Positions 12,482 to 22,338 of a stretch of DNA of 64,000 nucleotides are shown here, in pieces. The notes beneath the pieces were generated by a model that saw nothing but the letters and a program-made list of their open reading frames with translations, did no database searches and had not been told where the DNA came from. The DNA is taken from contig JAGRFY010000019.1 of assembly GCA_020445765.1 (NCBI GenBank), positions 1 through 64,000 of the forward strand, in the 5' to 3' direction. This stretch comes from Rhodocyclaceae bacterium (lineage in GTDB: Bacteria; Pseudomonadota; Gammaproteobacteria; Burkholderiales; Rhodocyclaceae). A program made the position numbers and the translations under genes. Positions within the stretch are counted from its first letter, which is position 1. Each line of letters begins with the position of its first letter.

Positions 12482-13942
12482 TCAGCCGCGCAGGACCTGA
12501 GTCAACACGTGCAGATCGTGATTGAGTTGGGGATCGCCACGCCTGAGATCGGCGATCGTACGGCAGGCATGCAGCACCGTGGTGTGGTCGCGGCCGCCGA
12601 AGGCCTCGCCGATCGCCGGCAGACTCATCGGCGTCAGGTCCTTGGCCAGCGCCATCGCCACCTGGCGCGGCCGGGCGATCGCACGGGTGCGCTTCTTCGA
12701 GTGCATGTCGGCGACCTTGATCTTGAAGTAGTCGGCCACGGTCTTCTGAATGTGCTCGATCGTGAGTTGCCGGTTGTGGGCGTTGAGCAGATCCTTCAGC
12801 GCCTCCTTGGCCAGCTCGAGCGAGATCTCCTTGCCGTGGAAGCGTGCGAATGCCAGCACCTTCTTCAGCGCGCCTTCGAGTTCGCGGACGTTGGATCGCA
12901 GATTCTTGGCGATCAGGAAGGCGACGTCGTCCGACAGCGCGATGCGATCCGCCTCCGCCTTCTTCTGCAGGATCGCGACCCGCATCTCGAGTTCCGGAGG
13001 CTCGATCTGTACGGTCAAGCCCCAGTCGAGGCGCGAGATCAGTCGATCTTCCAGGCCCTGGATGTCCTTGGGGTAGGTGTCGCAGGTGATCACGACCTGT
13101 TTCTTTGCCTCGGTCAGTGCGTTGAAGGCGTGGAAGAATTCTTCCTGCGTCCGGTTCTTGTTGTTGAAGAACTGGATGTCGTCGATCAACAGCAGATCGA
13201 GGGAACGATAGTAGCGCTTGAAGACGTCGAAACTCTTCTGCTGGTAGGCCCGCACGACGTCGGCATAATAATCCTCGGCATGCACGTAGCGGATCACAGC
13301 GCGCGGATTGTGGTGGTGGATGGCATTGCCGAGGGCGTGGATCAGGTGGGTCTTGCCGAGGCCGACACCGCCATAGACGAACAGCGGATTGTAGGAAGCA
13401 CCGGGATTCTGGGCGACCTGCACGGCTGCGGCCCGCGCGAGGTCGTTGGCGCGTCCGGTGACCAGGTTGTCGAAGGTGAATTCCGGGTTCAGCCGGGTCT
13501 TGTCGTAGGCATTGCCGGAGGCCGCTGCCTTTGCGGAAGGCCGGCGCACCGGCTTCGGTGGCGGTTCATCGTCCACATCGGGCAGCAGTGAGGACGTCGC
13601 CGGGCGCCCGCCATTGAGCGGCGCCCGCCCAGCCGCATTCGCCGGGGCGGCCGCGCCCTTCACCGCACCGGATCGCGCCTTCAGTTCGAAGCAGCGCTGG
13701 CTACCGAAAAACTCCGTACCGAGCTCGGTGATTCGTGGCAGGTAGCGATCCCGAACGAAGTTCAGGAAGAACTGGTTGGGCACGACCAGACACAGACCGG
13801 GCGGCTCGCCGTCCGCATCTTCCGCCAGCATCGGCTTGATCCAGGTCTTGAACTGCTGGGAGGGCAGTTCCTGCTCAAGCTTCCGCAAACAAAACGACCA
13901 GAAATCTTGACTCACAAATTCATCAACGGTGCAGAGGGGCAT
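12482..13942 (-). CDS. dnaA: Chromosomal replication initiator DnaA
   Basis: The 486-residue initiator binds DnaA boxes and melts the origin. Domain I is at residues ~1-100, followed by a Pro/Ala-rich linker. The AAA+ domain has Walker A G-V-G-L-G-K-T-H near residue 192 and Walker B L-L-I-D-D-I-Q-F near 255. The C-terminal DNA-binding signature [10 protein letters not shown] is near residue 460. The ATG at 13942 lacks a good ribosome-binding site; an in-frame GTG at 13916 is an alternative start. The AT-rich gap upstream carries at least one DnaA box, so autoregulation is plausible. Confidence 0.97.
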   Translation of the reverse strand: MPLCTVDEFVSQDFWSFCLRKLEQELPSQQFKTWIKPMLAEDADGEPPGLCLVVPNQFFLNFVRDRYLPRITELGTEFFGSQRCFELKARSGAVKGAAAPANAAGRAPLNGGRPATSSLLPDVDDEPPPKPVRRPSAKAAASGNAYDKTRLNPEFTFDNLVTGRANDLARAAAVQVAQNPGASYNPLFVYGGVGLGKTHLIHALGNAIHHHNPRAVIRYVHAEDYYADVVRAYQQKSFDVFKRYYRSLDLLLIDDIQFFNNKNRTQEEFFHAFNALTEAKKQVVITCDTYPKDIQGLEDRLISRLDWGLTVQIEPPELEMRVAILQKKAEADRIALSDDVAFLIAKNLRSNVRELEGALKKVLAFARFHGKEISLELAKEALKDLLNAHNRQLTIEHIQKTVADYFKIKVADMHSKKRTRAIARPRQVAMALAKDLTPMSLPAIGEAFGGRDHTTVLHACRTIADLRRGDPQLNHDLHVLTQVLRG

Positions 13943-14172
13943 GACGGGGGAACGCCCGCAATCTCGCCGGATGCGGTGACGCGGGGTTCTCCTTCTTGGA
14001 CATTTTCAGCGCGGCCGATGACACCGTCGATCGAGTCGACGGCTACCGGGCGAAGGTGGAATTGTACCCGGGTGCAGCCAAGTTATCCACAAGGGAAACA
14101 TTAAAAAATTATTGACAAACAGTGGATTATCGATTCCAATTACGGGTTCTGTGTCCAACGCCGCAAGCCATC
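13943..14172. other. dnaA-rpmH intergenic region with one perfect DnaA box
   Basis: This is the position of oriC in many gammaproteobacteria such as Pseudomonas. It holds one perfect DnaA box, TTATCCACA, at 14083-14091. A weaker two-mismatch copy lies on the other strand at 14121-14129, next to an AT-rich run (about 14099-14117) that could unwind. The box count is low for an origin, so this may be only the dnaA/rpmH regulatory region. A richer box cluster lies at 32007-32379. Confidence 0.45.
14112..14140 (+). promoter_or_regulatory. Probable rpmH-rnpA promoter
   Basis: A perfect TTGACA -35 hexamer at 14112-14117 is followed, after 17 bases, by TCCAAT at 14135-14140, which matches four of six -10 positions. 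It lies 33 bases before the rpmH start and points towards it. The -10 is weak, so the assignment is tentative. Confidence 0.4.
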
Positions 14173-14307
14173 ATGAAACGTACTTACCAACCTTCTGTCG
14201 TGCGCCGCAAGCGCACTCACGGCTTCCTCGTCCGCTCCCGCACCCGCGGCGGCCGCAAGGTACTCGCTGCTCGGCGCGCCAAGGGCCGGCATCGCTTGTC
14301 GGTATAA
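14173..14307 (+). CDS. rpmH: 50S ribosomal protein L34
   Basis: This 44-residue, highly basic protein begins M-K-R-T-Y-Q-P-S and carries the family core G-F-x-x-R, then [14 protein letters not shown]. That is the full L34 signature and length. It is the first gene of the conserved rpmH-rnpA-yidD-yidC-mnmE run and is transcribed divergently from dnaA. A longer frame from 14122 is open but starts before the L34 N-terminus and is not used. Confidence 0.98.
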   Translation: MKRTYQPSVVRRKRTHGFLVRSRTRGGRKVLAARRAKGRHRLSV

Positions 14308-14310
14308 GGG

Positions 14311-14682
14311 GTGGCCGAGCCGGCGTGCACCGAGTCCGCCGGGCGGAACCGGTTCTCCGCCGATTTCCGCTTACGCAAAACGGATGAATATTCATCCGTT
14401 TTTGCTTTTCGGCGCGCGCTGCGCGGCCGCTTCTTCACGCTGCACTATCGACCCTCCGAGGCTGGCAGCGCCAGGCTCGGCCTGATCGTCGCCAAGCGCC
14501 TCGCGCGCCGCGCAGTCCAGAGAAACCTGCTCAAGCGGCTGGCCCGGGAGGCCTTTCGTCTACGCCGGACCAGTCTGCCCGAATTCGATATGATCGTCCG
14601 GCTGACCTCGCCCGCGAAGGACGCCAGTCGCCGTGATCTGCGCGACGATCTCGACAATCTGCTTGGCAGGCTACGCCGATGA
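14311..14682 (+). CDS. rnpA: Ribonuclease P protein component
   Basis: The protein partner of the RNase P ribozyme matures tRNA 5' ends. The frame gives 123 residues from a GTG at 14311. The family signature is present as R-L-G-L-I-V-A-K-R followed by [13 protein letters not shown], the RNR motif of the RNA-binding face. The GTG lies only three bases after the rpmH stop and the purine run before it is too close for a normal ribosome-binding site, so the true start could be slightly downstream. It overlaps yidD by four bases. Confidence 0.95.
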   Translation: MAEPACTESAGRNRFSADFRLRKTDEYSSVFAFRRALRGRFFTLHYRPSEAGSARLGLIVAKRLARRAVQRNLLKRLAREAFRLRRTSLPEFDMIVRLTSPAKDASRRDLRDDLDNLLGRLRR

Positions 14683-14888
14683 AGACCTTGCTGATCGGCC
14701 TGTTGAAGGCCTACCGCCTTGCGATCAGTCCAATGCTCGGTCGCAACTGCCGCTATCATCCGAGCTGTTCCGAATACGCCATCGAGGCCGTCCAGCGTCA
14801 CGGTGTACTCCGTGGCAGCTGGCTCGCGATCAAGAGGGTCGGCCGCTGCCACCCGTTCTCGCGCGGCGGCTACGATCCCGTGCCTTGA
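14679..14888 (+). CDS. yidD: Membrane protein insertion efficiency factor YidD
   Basis: The 69-residue membrane-associated protein is thought to assist YidC-dependent insertion. It carries the family signature [20 protein letters not shown] and later [12 protein letters not shown]. The start overlaps the rnpA stop (ATGA), which implies translational coupling, and yidC follows 34 bases later. Confidence 0.96.
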   Translation: MKTLLIGLLKAYRLAISPMLGRNCRYHPSCSEYAIEAVQRHGVLRGSWLAIKRVGRCHPFSRGGYDPVP

Positions 14889-14922
14889 TGCCCCAACCAC
14901 CCGAATCCGAGTGATCCACCCG

Positions 14923-16578
14923 ATGGACAATCGTCGACTCTTTCTGATCCTGATCTTCTGCTTCTCGCTGTTCATGCTTTGGGACGGCTGGATGAAGTTC
15001 AACGCACCACCACCGCCAGCCGCCTCGGCGGCACCGGAGGCCGCCGCCACCTCCAACTCCGCCGCCAACGCGGCGGCGCCGACGACGACGCTGGATGGCG
15101 CCCCGGCGGCACCGGAGATCAGCGCCGCTGTCGGCAGCTCCGCACCGACCGTGCGCGTCGAGACCGACCTGATCATTGCGGAAGTCTCTGCCGAGGGCGG
15201 CAGTCTCGTGCATCTCGAGTTCAAACAGCACAAGCAGACCCACGGCAGCGAGGAGAACCTCGTCCTCCTCGACCACAGCAAGCCCCACGTCTATGTCGCC
15301 CAGAGCGGCCTGATCGGCGAAGGCATGCCAACCCACAAGACAGGCTACACCCTTCCCAGCGGCGACCAGAGCCTGGCGGCCGGCACCGACTCGCTGACTC
15401 TCCGCATGCAGGCAGAACAGGCGCCCGAGGGGGTCAGCGTGTTCAAGGTGCTGACCTTCAAACGCGGCAGCTACGAGATCGACACCCGCTACGAGATCGA
15501 CAACAAGTCGGCGAGCAGCGTGTCGCCCTTCGCCTATTTCCAGTTCGCCCGCGACGGCGAGCCCGCCGAGGGCGCGAAGGGGATGGGGGTCAGCACATTC
15601 ACCGGACCGGCCGTCTACACGGAGGCCGAGAAGTACCAGAAGATCAAGTTCGCGGACATCGCCGACAATAGCGCCAAGTTCAATCACAAGTCGCAGGATG
15701 GCTGGATCGCCATGGTCCAGCACTACTTCGTCAGTGCGTGGCTGCCGAATGGAGACGCCGAACGTGAGTTCATTGCACGCAAAGTCGGGACCGACCTCTA
15801 TGCGGCTGGAGTGATCCTGCCGGTGGGTGAAATAGCCAGCGGCCAGGATGGTGGCATCGCCGTGCCGATGTATGCCGGTCCGCAGGAGCAGGACAAGCTG
15901 GAGAGCATCGCGCCGGGGCTCGATCTCGTCGTGGACTATGGCTGGCTGACCGTGATCGCCGCGCCGCTGTTCTGGCTGCTGGAATGGTTCCACAAGCTCA
16001 CTGGAAACTGGGGCTGGGCAATCATCCTGGTCACCGTCATGATCAAGGCAGCATTCTTTCCGCTGTCGGCGGCGAGCTACAAGTCTATGGCGAAGATGCG
16101 CACGCTCGGTCCGCGTCTGCAGCGCATGAAGGAACAGTACGGCGACGACAAGGCCAAGATGCAGCAGGAGATGATGGACATGTACCGGCGGGAGAAGATC
16201 AACCCGCTCGGTGGCTGCCTGCCCATCCTCGTGCAGATCCCGGTCTTCATCGCCCTGTATTGGGTTCTGCTCGGTAGCGTCGAGATGCGTCACGCGCCGT
16301 GGCTCGGCTGGATCCAGGATCTTTCGAGCAAGGATCCGTACTACGTGCTGCCGATCATCATGGGCGCATCGATGCTGGTCCAGACCAAGCTCAATCCGAC
16401 GCCGCCGGACCCGATGCAGGCCAAGATCATGATGGCCATGCCGATCGTATTCACGTTCATGTTTCTCTGGTTCCCGTCGGGCCTGGTGCTGTACTGGGTC
16501 GTCAACAACCTGCTCTCCATTGCTCAGCAATGGCAAATCACCCGGATGATCGAGGGTGGCAAAGCCAAGAAGGCCTGA
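14923..16578 (+). CDS. yidC: Membrane protein insertase YidC
   Basis: The 551-residue insertase places proteins into the inner membrane alone or with Sec. The N-terminal helix (residues ~5-22) is followed by an Ala/Pro/Thr-rich linker and a large periplasmic beta domain, the Gram-negative arrangement. The conserved core with five helices begins near residue 350 and contains [14 protein letters not shown] near 427 and a Met-rich C-terminal region. The ATG at 14923 gives the expected M-D-N-R-R N-terminus. The end overlaps mnmE by 23 bases. Confidence 0.97.
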   Translation: MDNRRLFLILIFCFSLFMLWDGWMKFNAPPPPAASAAPEAAATSNSAANAAAPTTTLDGAPAAPEISAAVGSSAPTVRVETDLIIAEVSAEGGSLVHLEFKQHKQTHGSEENLVLLDHSKPHVYVAQSGLIGEGMPTHKTGYTLPSGDQSLAAGTDSLTLRMQAEQAPEGVSVFKVLTFKRGSYEIDTRYEIDNKSASSVSPFAYFQFARDGEPAEGAKGMGVSTFTGPAVYTEAEKYQKIKFADIADNSAKFNHKSQDGWIAMVQHYFVSAWLPNGDAEREFIARKVGTDLYAAGVILPVGEIASGQDGGIAVPMYAGPQEQDKLESIAPGLDLVVDYGWLTVIAAPLFWLLEWFHKLTGNWGWAIILVTVMIKAAFFPLSAASYKSMAKMRTLGPRLQRMKEQYGDDKAKMQQEMMDMYRREKINPLGGCLPILVQIPVFIALYWVLLGSVEMRHAPWLGWIQDLSSKDPYYVLPIIMGASMLVQTKLNPTPPDPMQAKIMMAMPIVFTFMFLWFPSGLVLYWVVNNLLSIAQQWQITRMIEGGKAKKA

Positions 16579-17926
16579 GCCGATAGCAGCCGTTGCCACG
16601 GCCCCAGGCCGTGGCGGCATCGGGGTGGTCCGGATTTCCGGTCCATCCCTTTTTGTTTTTGCCGAGGCGATAGCCGGCATCGATCCCAAACCACGGTACG
16701 CCCATTTCGCTCGCTTCCGTGGAGGCGACGGCACGGTGATCGACGAAGGGCTGCTCCTTTACTTCCCGGCGCCTCACTCCTTTACCGGCGAGGACGTCAT
16801 CGAGCTTCAGGGGCACGGTGGTCCGGTCGTCATGGAGATGCTGCTCAACCGCTGCCTCGAGTTGGGCGCCAGGCTCGCCGAACCGGGCGAGTTCACGCGG
16901 CGGGCGTTTCTCAATGAGCGGCTCGACCTTGCCCAGGCGGAAGCCGTCGCCGACTTGATCGAAGCTTCGTCACAGGCCGCGGCGCGTTCAGCGCTCCGTT
17001 CCTTGTCCGGACGGTTTTCGGAAGAGCTGTCAAAGATTCGTGATGGTCTCGTCGAGCTGCGGACGCTGGTGGAGGCGACTCTGGATTTTCCCGAGGAAGA
17101 GCTGGATTTTCTCGAGGCGGCCCGGGCATTCGCGCGAATCGACCTGCTCGGCGAGCAGATCGCCGCGTTGCTGGATCGCGCCCAGCAGGGAAGCCTGCTC
17201 AGGCGTGGTCTCGCGGTCGTGTTGATCGGTCCGCCCAACGTTGGAAAATCGAGCTTGCTCAACCAACTAGCCGGCGAGGACCGAGCGATCGTGACGGAGC
17301 ATGCCGGAACTACGCGGGACGCCTTGCGCGAGACGATCCATCTTCAAGGCATTCCGCTGCACATCGTCGACACGGCCGGGCTGCGTGAGACCGAAGATGC
17401 GATCGAGCGCATCGGCATCCAGCGAACCTGGCAAGAGGTGGGCCGGGCCGACGTGATCCTGCGGCTGGTCAGTGCCCTGGCATCTGGTGCGGATCAGGAG
17501 AGCAAGCGCGAACGAGAGACCAGCGAGATCGACGCCCGTCTTCCCGAAACCGCCGTCCGGATCACGGTACGAAACAAGATTGACCTGACCGGTGAGCTTC
17601 CGGGCCGATTCGAATCAACCGGCCAGATACGGATCGATCTCAGCGCACGCACGGGTGAAGGGTTGTCGCTGCTGGAGGCCGAACTCTTACGGATCGTCGG
17701 CTGGCACGCACACGGGGAAGATGTGATCCTGGCCCGCGAACGACATCTGGTCGCGCTACGTGAGTCGCGTGATCACGTCGCGCTGGCGAGTCAGCAAGGC
17801 GATGCACTCGAATTGCTGGCAGAGGAGCTGCGCTTGGCACACGACGCGCTTGCTCGTATCACGGGTGAATTCACGGCGGACGACTTGCTCGGCGAAATAT
17901 TCTCGCGGTTCTGCATCGGCAAGTGA
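16556..17926 (+). CDS. mnmE: tRNA uridine-5-carboxymethylaminomethyl GTPase MnmE
   Basis: With MnmG this GTPase modifies wobble uridine in tRNAs. The 456-residue protein has the N-terminal folate-binding region ([14 protein letters not shown]). The G domain has P1 loop G-P-P-N-V-G-K-S-S near residue 224, T-T-R-D near 252 and D-T-A-G-L-R-E near 270. The C-terminal F-C-I-G-K contains the catalytic Cys. A GTG start inside the yidC 3' end fits the family N-terminus. Its partner mnmG, usually close to the origin, is not in the window. Confidence 0.97.
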   Translation: MAKPRRPEPIAAVATAPGRGGIGVVRISGPSLFVFAEAIAGIDPKPRYAHFARFRGGDGTVIDEGLLLYFPAPHSFTGEDVIELQGHGGPVVMEMLLNRCLELGARLAEPGEFTRRAFLNERLDLAQAEAVADLIEASSQAAARSALRSLSGRFSEELSKIRDGLVELRTLVEATLDFPEEELDFLEAARAFARIDLLGEQIAALLDRAQQGSLLRRGLAVVLIGPPNVGKSSLLNQLAGEDRAIVTEHAGTTRDALRETIHLQGIPLHIVDTAGLRETEDAIERIGIQRTWQEVGRADVILRLVSALASGADQESKRERETSEIDARLPETAVRITVRNKIDLTGELPGRFESTGQIRIDLSARTGEGLSLLEAELLRIVGWHAHGEDVILARERHLVALRESRDHVALASQQGDALELLAEELRLAHDALARITGEFTADDLLGEIFSRFCIGK

Positions 17927-17941
17927 GTCCGGGGATGTCGG

Positions 17942-17957
17942 CGTTTCACGTGGAACA
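17942..17957. promoter_or_regulatory. parS: parS-like centromere site
   Basis: The 16-mer CGTTTCACGTGGAACA matches the ParB-binding consensus TGTTTCACGTGAAACA apart from the first base and one position known to vary. It lies just 6 bases before the TauE-type gene, inside its leader. A second copy is at 19588-19603. parA and parB are not in the window. Confidence 0.75.
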
Positions 17958-17963
17958 TCCTTG

Positions 17964-18749
17964 ATGGTCGAATACCTCCCCGAAATCAGCGGCCAGATTC
18001 TGGGCGCTCTTGCACTCGGCGCATTCGTCGCCGGACTGGTTGACGCCGTTGTTGGCGGCGGCGGCTTGATCCAGATTCCACTCCTGTTTGGCGCATTTCC
18101 CGAATATCCACCTGCACTATTGTTCGGCACCAACAAGGTCGCCAGCATTGTTGGAACGAGCAGTGCAGCGATTCAGTACGCTCGGCGAATCAAGATCGAA
18201 TGGCCGGTTGCAATTCCCTCCGTACTGGCAGCACTTGCATTTTCCTGGCTCGGTGCACGATCGGTCACCCTATTTCCACCAGAAATCCTACGCCCTCTCG
18301 TCCTGGTGTTGTTGATTGCGGTCGCCACCTACACATTTCGCCGAAAAGACTTCGGGATCCAAGGCAGCAGCCACACACAGAGCGGTATTCGCCAAACTCT
18401 TACTGCTGTCGGGATCGGTGCGACGCTTGGATTCTATGACGGGTTCTTCGGACCCGGCACTGGGAGCTTTCTGATATTTGCATTCGTCCGATTTCTCGGC
18501 ATGGACTTCCTGCGCGGATCCGTAACTGCAAAGCTGACGAATGTCGCAACCAACCTCGCTGCGATTCTTTTCTTCGCAGGCGCCGGCGCGATCATATGGG
18601 AAGCCGCGCTCACAATGGCAGCAGCCAATCTGGCAGGCGCACTTGCCGGTAGTCGTCTGGCTCTGAAGCACGGCAGCCAGTTCATTCGACGAGTATTCCT
18701 GCTCGTCGTCTGTGCACTGATCATCAAGCTTTGTCGCGATCTGTTTTGA
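17964..18749 (+). CDS. TauE/SafE-family sulfite/sulfonate permease-like membrane protein
   Basis: The 261-residue protein has about eight hydrophobic segments and the two internally related halves typical of TSUP permeases. The glycine-rich starts G-G-G-G-L-I-Q-I-P (near residue 32) and G-F-F-G-P-G-T-G-S-F (near residue 156) mark the halves. Substrates in the family include sulfite, sulfonates and organic anions; none can be inferred here. It begins 6 bases after a parS-like site. Base composition looks clearly less GC-rich than in neighbouring genes, which suggests later acquisition. Confidence 0.88.
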   Translation: MVEYLPEISGQILGALALGAFVAGLVDAVVGGGGLIQIPLLFGAFPEYPPALLFGTNKVASIVGTSSAAIQYARRIKIEWPVAIPSVLAALAFSWLGARSVTLFPPEILRPLVLVLLIAVATYTFRRKDFGIQGSSHTQSGIRQTLTAVGIGATLGFYDGFFGPGTGSFLIFAFVRFLGMDFLRGSVTAKLTNVATNLAAILFFAGAGAIIWEAALTMAAANLAGALAGSRLALKHGSQFIRRVFLLVVCALIIKLCRDLF

Positions 18750-19587
18750 TCCTAGCCCCCTTTTGCCCACACTCTACGCGTCACCGACGACACTCGTGCG
18801 TCGTGCTTTCCCGATGAGCCGAATACGGTGTGCCGGGTTGTTGTACGGCATCCGGCGTGCATCGGGATATTGCCGCAACCGGCAATGCGGTGGCCGCGCA
18901 GAAATGGCAGACCACTCCCAATCGATCCGTCGCGCGAAGAGTACGGCATCGACACCCGATGTCCAGTTGGCTGCGACAACGCAGCGCGTCCTTCAACCGC
19001 CAACATATGCACCGTTAGGGATTCTGATAGCGTGATCCTCGGCGAAACGTCAACGACCTACGCCGGCGAGAGACCTGGGCATGTCCGAGCCGGCGATCAT
19101 GGCCGCATTCCCATCGTTACGTTCCCATCATGCGACCGTGGTTGCCTTGCCCACCAAGGGACCACACCGCCCCCCGAGGGAAAACGTGATCAACGAACGC
19201 ACGTTGTGACTAGCCGCGTGCGCTCGCTTCTTGCGAACTCTAGATCTCGATGGCCCGTCCAAATGCGGCCTTCCATCTCGAAACCAACTTGCAGGTACGT
19301 GCCTCCCCGGGCGGAACGGCGAGGCCCACCCGCCCGATTTCACCTGACAACAGGCGGGCGCGATTTGAAATCAAGATCATGCAAGCGCGTCATATCAAGG
19401 GATGGTCCGAGGATAGCTGCATCGCCAAAGACAAAGTAAGGTGCGCCTCAACGAGGCCTGTTCGGCGGTCCAGCCCCTCATCCACTCCCTCTCCCCCGGA
19501 TCACCCTTACCACTAGCTTTCGCACCCCTTTCGTGCCGCTGCCCACCCGCCTCCGCGATCTCGCAAGTTCGAAAGGCCTCAATCCCA

Positions 19588-19603
19588 TGTTTCACGTGAA
19601 ACC
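19588..19603. promoter_or_regulatory. parS: parS-like centromere site
   Basis: The sequence TGTTTCACGTGAAACC matches the ParB-binding consensus TGTTTCACGTGAAACA in 15 of 16 positions. It lies in non-coding DNA 1.6 kb from the other copy at 17942-17957 and within 6 kb of dnaA. This clustering is where parS sites are expected. Confidence 0.82.
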
Positions 19604-19674
19604 AGCCAGGCCGCGGCCCCGCGCGCCACCCACCAGACACCAGACCGAAACCCTCCCGTCCGCTCAAAAGTAGC

Positions 19675-19683
19675 TGATACAAT
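19675..19683 (+). promoter_or_regulatory. Probable extended -10 promoter of speD-speE
   Basis: TGATACAAT at 19675-19683 is an extended -10 element (TGn followed by TACAAT, five of six matches). It lies about 35 bases before the speD start. No good -35 is present at the right distance, as is common for extended -10 promoters. Confidence 0.45.
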
Positions 19684-19718
19684 GGTCGTTTTTTCCCGAC
19701 GCTTTAGGAGTGACGCGC

Positions 19719-20105
19719 ATGAACGGGCTTCACCTGATTGCGGACATGTACCGCTGTCAGTGTAGCGAGCAGCTACTCATCGATCGTGAAACGCTTGAAG
19801 CTCTGTGCGTCGGCGAATGCGCCACGGTGGGCCTGACCCCGCTCGGCAGCTATTTCTATCAGTTCACCCACGATGATGGCCAGAAGGCCGGCGTCACCGG
19901 CACCGTCGTCCTCGCCGAATCCCACTTGGCCATTCACACGTGGCCAGAAACTGGCAGCGTTACACTCGACATCTACGTCTGCAATTTCAGTCGCGACAAT
20001 GGCGACTTGGCACGCCAGCTCTTCGCCAAGCTACACCAAACTCTCGCGCCGATCGAAACGGTCGATCATCAGGTCGTCCGCGGAAAACTCCTCACCCCCG
20101 CATGA
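19719..20105 (+). CDS. speD: S-adenosylmethionine decarboxylase proenzyme
   Basis: The enzyme makes decarboxylated AdoMet, the aminopropyl donor for spermidine. It is the short prokaryotic type, 128 residues, with the self-cleavage segment E-S-H-L-A-I-H-T-W-P-E near residue 69, whose Ser becomes the pyruvoyl group. The catalytic Cys is in Y-V-C-N-F. The ATG at 19719 has an AGGAG site 8 bases upstream; a GTG nine bases earlier is the alternative. The stop overlaps the speE start, so the two genes of the pathway are coupled. Confidence 0.96.
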   Translation: MNGLHLIADMYRCQCSEQLLIDRETLEALCVGECATVGLTPLGSYFYQFTHDDGQKAGVTGTVVLAESHLAIHTWPETGSVTLDIYVCNFSRDNGDLARQLFAKLHQTLAPIETVDHQVVRGKLLTPA

Positions 20106-20971
20106 ACGAGCAGCACCGCATCGACGAGGCGCTCAATGACGCAGCCGGCTTCTTCTTCGACTGCGGAACGCTGCTCGAAGCCGGACACACGCCCTACCAA
20201 TACTATGAAGTCTGGGACAGCCCACTGCTCGGCAAGCTGTTTCGCCTGGACGGCTATTTCATGACTTCGGAGCGTGACGAGTTCTTCTACCATGAGAACC
20301 TGATACACGTGCCAGCTGTTTCACACCCCGCGCCGAGCAGCGCTCTGATCATCGGCGGCGGCGATGGCGGTTCCGCAGAAGAACTCCTGAAGCACCCGAC
20401 GATGACGCGCCTCGCCCTCGTCGAGATCGACGGCAAGGTCATCGACATCTCCCGCCGCTACCTTTCCAGCATTCATCGCGGCGCACTCGACGATCCACGC
20501 CTCACTCTTCACGTTTGCGACGGCCTCGATTATGTTCGCAACACCGCCAGAGCAGCCGGAGAGCGCTTCGACCTGATCGTACTCGATCTCACGGACCCGG
20601 TAGGCCCTGCTGCCGAGCTCTACAGTCCGACCTTCTTCGCCGACTGCAAAGCCTTGCTGAACGATAACGGCGCCCTGTGCCTGCATGTCGGCTCACCGTT
20701 CTACCAGCCTCAGCGCGTTCGCCGACAGATCACAGAGCTATCCCGGGTCTTCGCACATGTCTGCCCCTATTTCGTGCACATTCCTCTATACGGCACACTA
20801 TGGGGGATGGCCTGCGCCTCCGACCGGCTGGTGCCTGCCAAGCTCGATTCAATCGAAGTGGATCGGCGTATTGCGGCGCGCGGACTTGCCCATCTGCAGT
20901 ACTACAATGGTTCGACGCATCAGGCCGTCCAGGCCCTGCCCAACTACGTCCGCCACCTGCTCGCGCGCTGA
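20102..20971 (+). CDS. speE: Spermidine synthase (polyamine aminopropyltransferase)
   Basis: It transfers the aminopropyl group from decarboxylated AdoMet to putrescine. The 289-residue protein has the nucleotide-binding motif G-G-G-D-G-G-S near residue 83. The acidic catalytic segment L-D-L-T-D-P-V-G-P is near residue 164, and an earlier Y-x-x-S-E-R-D-E-F-F-Y-H-E covers the substrate site. The ATG overlaps the speD stop by four bases. Confidence 0.96.
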   Translation: MNEQHRIDEALNDAAGFFFDCGTLLEAGHTPYQYYEVWDSPLLGKLFRLDGYFMTSERDEFFYHENLIHVPAVSHPAPSSALIIGGGDGGSAEELLKHPTMTRLALVEIDGKVIDISRRYLSSIHRGALDDPRLTLHVCDGLDYVRNTARAAGERFDLIVLDLTDPVGPAAELYSPTFFADCKALLNDNGALCLHVGSPFYQPQRVRRQITELSRVFAHVCPYFVHIPLYGTLWGMACASDRLVPAKLDSIEVDRRIAARGLAHLQYYNGSTHQAVQALPNYVRHLLAR

Positions 20972-21003
20972 TCCCCCAGCCGCCGCGCACAGGCGCCGCA
21001 GCC

Positions 21004-22338
21004 ATGACCAAACCGCGAAGACCACACGCCAAGAATCGGCGCGATCACGGCCCGAGACTACCACCCGATAGCCTCGCCGCAGCCCTCCATCACAGCGCGC
21101 GACTGATCGCTGCCGTTCGCAACGGACAGACCCTGACTCAAGCCATCGCCGAGCTCGCTGCCTCCGACGATCCCGCCGCGCTGCGCCAACGTGCGGCCAT
21201 TCAGGACACCGCCTACGGCAGCTTGCGCGATCATGCCCTCGGACAGGCGGTGCTGCACCCACTATTGCGGGCCGAGCCACCCGAGCCAATCTACTCGCTG
21301 TTGCTCGCTGCCCGCTACCGTCTCGACACACGCCCGGAAAACGCGCATACCATCGTCGATCAAGCCGTCGAGGCGGCTGCCACCCTGCACACGGCCCGAT
21401 TCGGCGGGCTGGTCAATGCCGTCCTCCGGAACTACGTCCGACGACGCAGCGAACTGCACACGCAGGCAGCGCAGCACGACGAAGCGCGCTATCGTCACCC
21501 GTACTGGTGGATCGAGCGCGTCCGTACGGAACTTCCACAGCATTGGGTCGATGTCCTCGATGCCGGCAACCGCCACCCGCCCATGGCCCTGCGCGTCAAT
21601 CGCCGCCGCTGCGACCCACCGACCCTGCTCAGCGCCCTTGCCGAAGCCGGCATCGACGCCACCGCAATCGGCGGCAGCGCCATCGCGCTGGCAACACCAC
21701 GCCCGTTCACCGAAATTCCGGGCTTTCACCAAGGCTGGTGCTCAGTGCAGGATCCTGGCGCGCAGCACTGCGCCGGGCTGCTCGATCTCCAGCCGGGACA
21801 GCGGGTGCTCGACGCCTGTGCCGCTCCTGGCGGCAAGACCGCACACATCCTCGAATCGGCAGACGTCGCGCTGACCGCACTCGAAATCTCGCCCGGGCGC
21901 ATGGCACGTGTTCGAGACAACCTCCGGCGACTCGGCCTGCGGGCCGAACTGCGCGTCGCCGACTGCCGCCATCTCGACGACTGGTGGGACGGCGAACCCT
22001 TCGATCGCATTCTCGCAGACGTACCATGCTCGGCCAGCGGGGTCGTGCGCCGGCATCCGGACATCAAATGGCTGCGCCGGGACACCGACATCCCCGCCTT
22101 TGCGCGACAGCAGGCCGAGATCATGGATCACCTTTGGCACACCTTGGCGCCGGGTGGCAAAATGCTCTACGTCACATGCTCGGTCTTCGATGCCGAAAAC
22201 GTCTTGCAGGTCGTGGAATTCTGCCGGCGGCATGCCGATGCACGGCGGCTGCCGATCGCCGGCAAGCCGTATCGCCAACTTCTGCCCTGTGCCCAACATG
22301 ACGGGTTTTTCTATGCCCTCCTTGCGAAGCGTGAGTGA
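21004..22338 (+). CDS. rsmB: 16S rRNA (cytosine-967 C5)-methyltransferase
   Basis: The 444-residue enzyme methylates C967 of 16S rRNA. An N-terminal NusB-like RNA-binding domain (residues ~20-150) is followed by a Rossmann methyltransferase with D-A-C-A-A-P-G-G-K-T near residue 271. Both Cys motifs of the RsmB/RsmF family are present: D-V-P-C-S-A-S-G near 339 and Y-V-T-C-S-V-F near 390. It opens the conserved run rsmB-DUF4390-NtrY-NtrX-trkA-trkH and overlaps the next gene by 26 bases. def and fmt, its usual upstream neighbours, are replaced by speDE. Confidence 0.96.
   Translation: MTKPRRPHAKNRRDHGPRLPPDSLAAALHHSARLIAAVRNGQTLTQAIAELAASDDPAALRQRAAIQDTAYGSLRDHALGQAVLHPLLRAEPPEPIYSLLLAARYRLDTRPENAHTIVDQAVEAAATLHTARFGGLVNAVLRNYVRRRSELHTQAAQHDEARYRHPYWWIERVRTELPQHWVDVLDAGNRHPPMALRVNRRRCDPPTLLSALAEAGIDATAIGGSAIALATPRPFTEIPGFHQGWCSVQDPGAQHCAGLLDLQPGQRVLDACAAPGGKTAHILESADVALTALEISPGRMARVRDNLRRLGLRAELRVADCRHLDDWWDGEPFDRILADVPCSASGVVRRHPDIKWLRRDTDIPAFARQQAEIMDHLWHTLAPGGKMLYVTCSVFDAENVLQVVEFCRRHADARRLPIAGKPYRQLLPCAQHDGFFYALLAKRE

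Larger units (their letters stand above)
18750..19718. other. Gene-free stretch between TauE-type gene and speD
   Basis: No gene could be supported in these ~970 bases. The longest frames (for example 18828-19439) are low-complexity Arg/Pro/Ser-rich translations without motifs or a ribosome-binding site. No tRNA, tmRNA or SRP RNA was recognised. The stretch contains the second parS-like site and, at its end, the speD promoter. Composition is less GC-rich than the flanking genes. Confidence 0.5.

Noticed and set aside
12464..13591. 375-codon plus-strand open frame antisense to dnaA
   Set aside because: It mirrors the codon bias of dnaA, which is unmistakable on the minus strand. The translation is rich in Val, Gly, Asp and Gln with no motif.
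18763..18771. TTGCCCACA, similar to the weak DnaA-box pair of the hemE-priA gap
   Set aside because: It stands alone, has two mismatches to the consensus and no AT-rich neighbourhood, so it was not counted as an origin element.
18828..19439. 203-codon plus-strand frame between the permease and speD
   Set aside because: No motif or ribosome-binding site, and an Arg/Pro/Cys/Ser-rich random-like composition.
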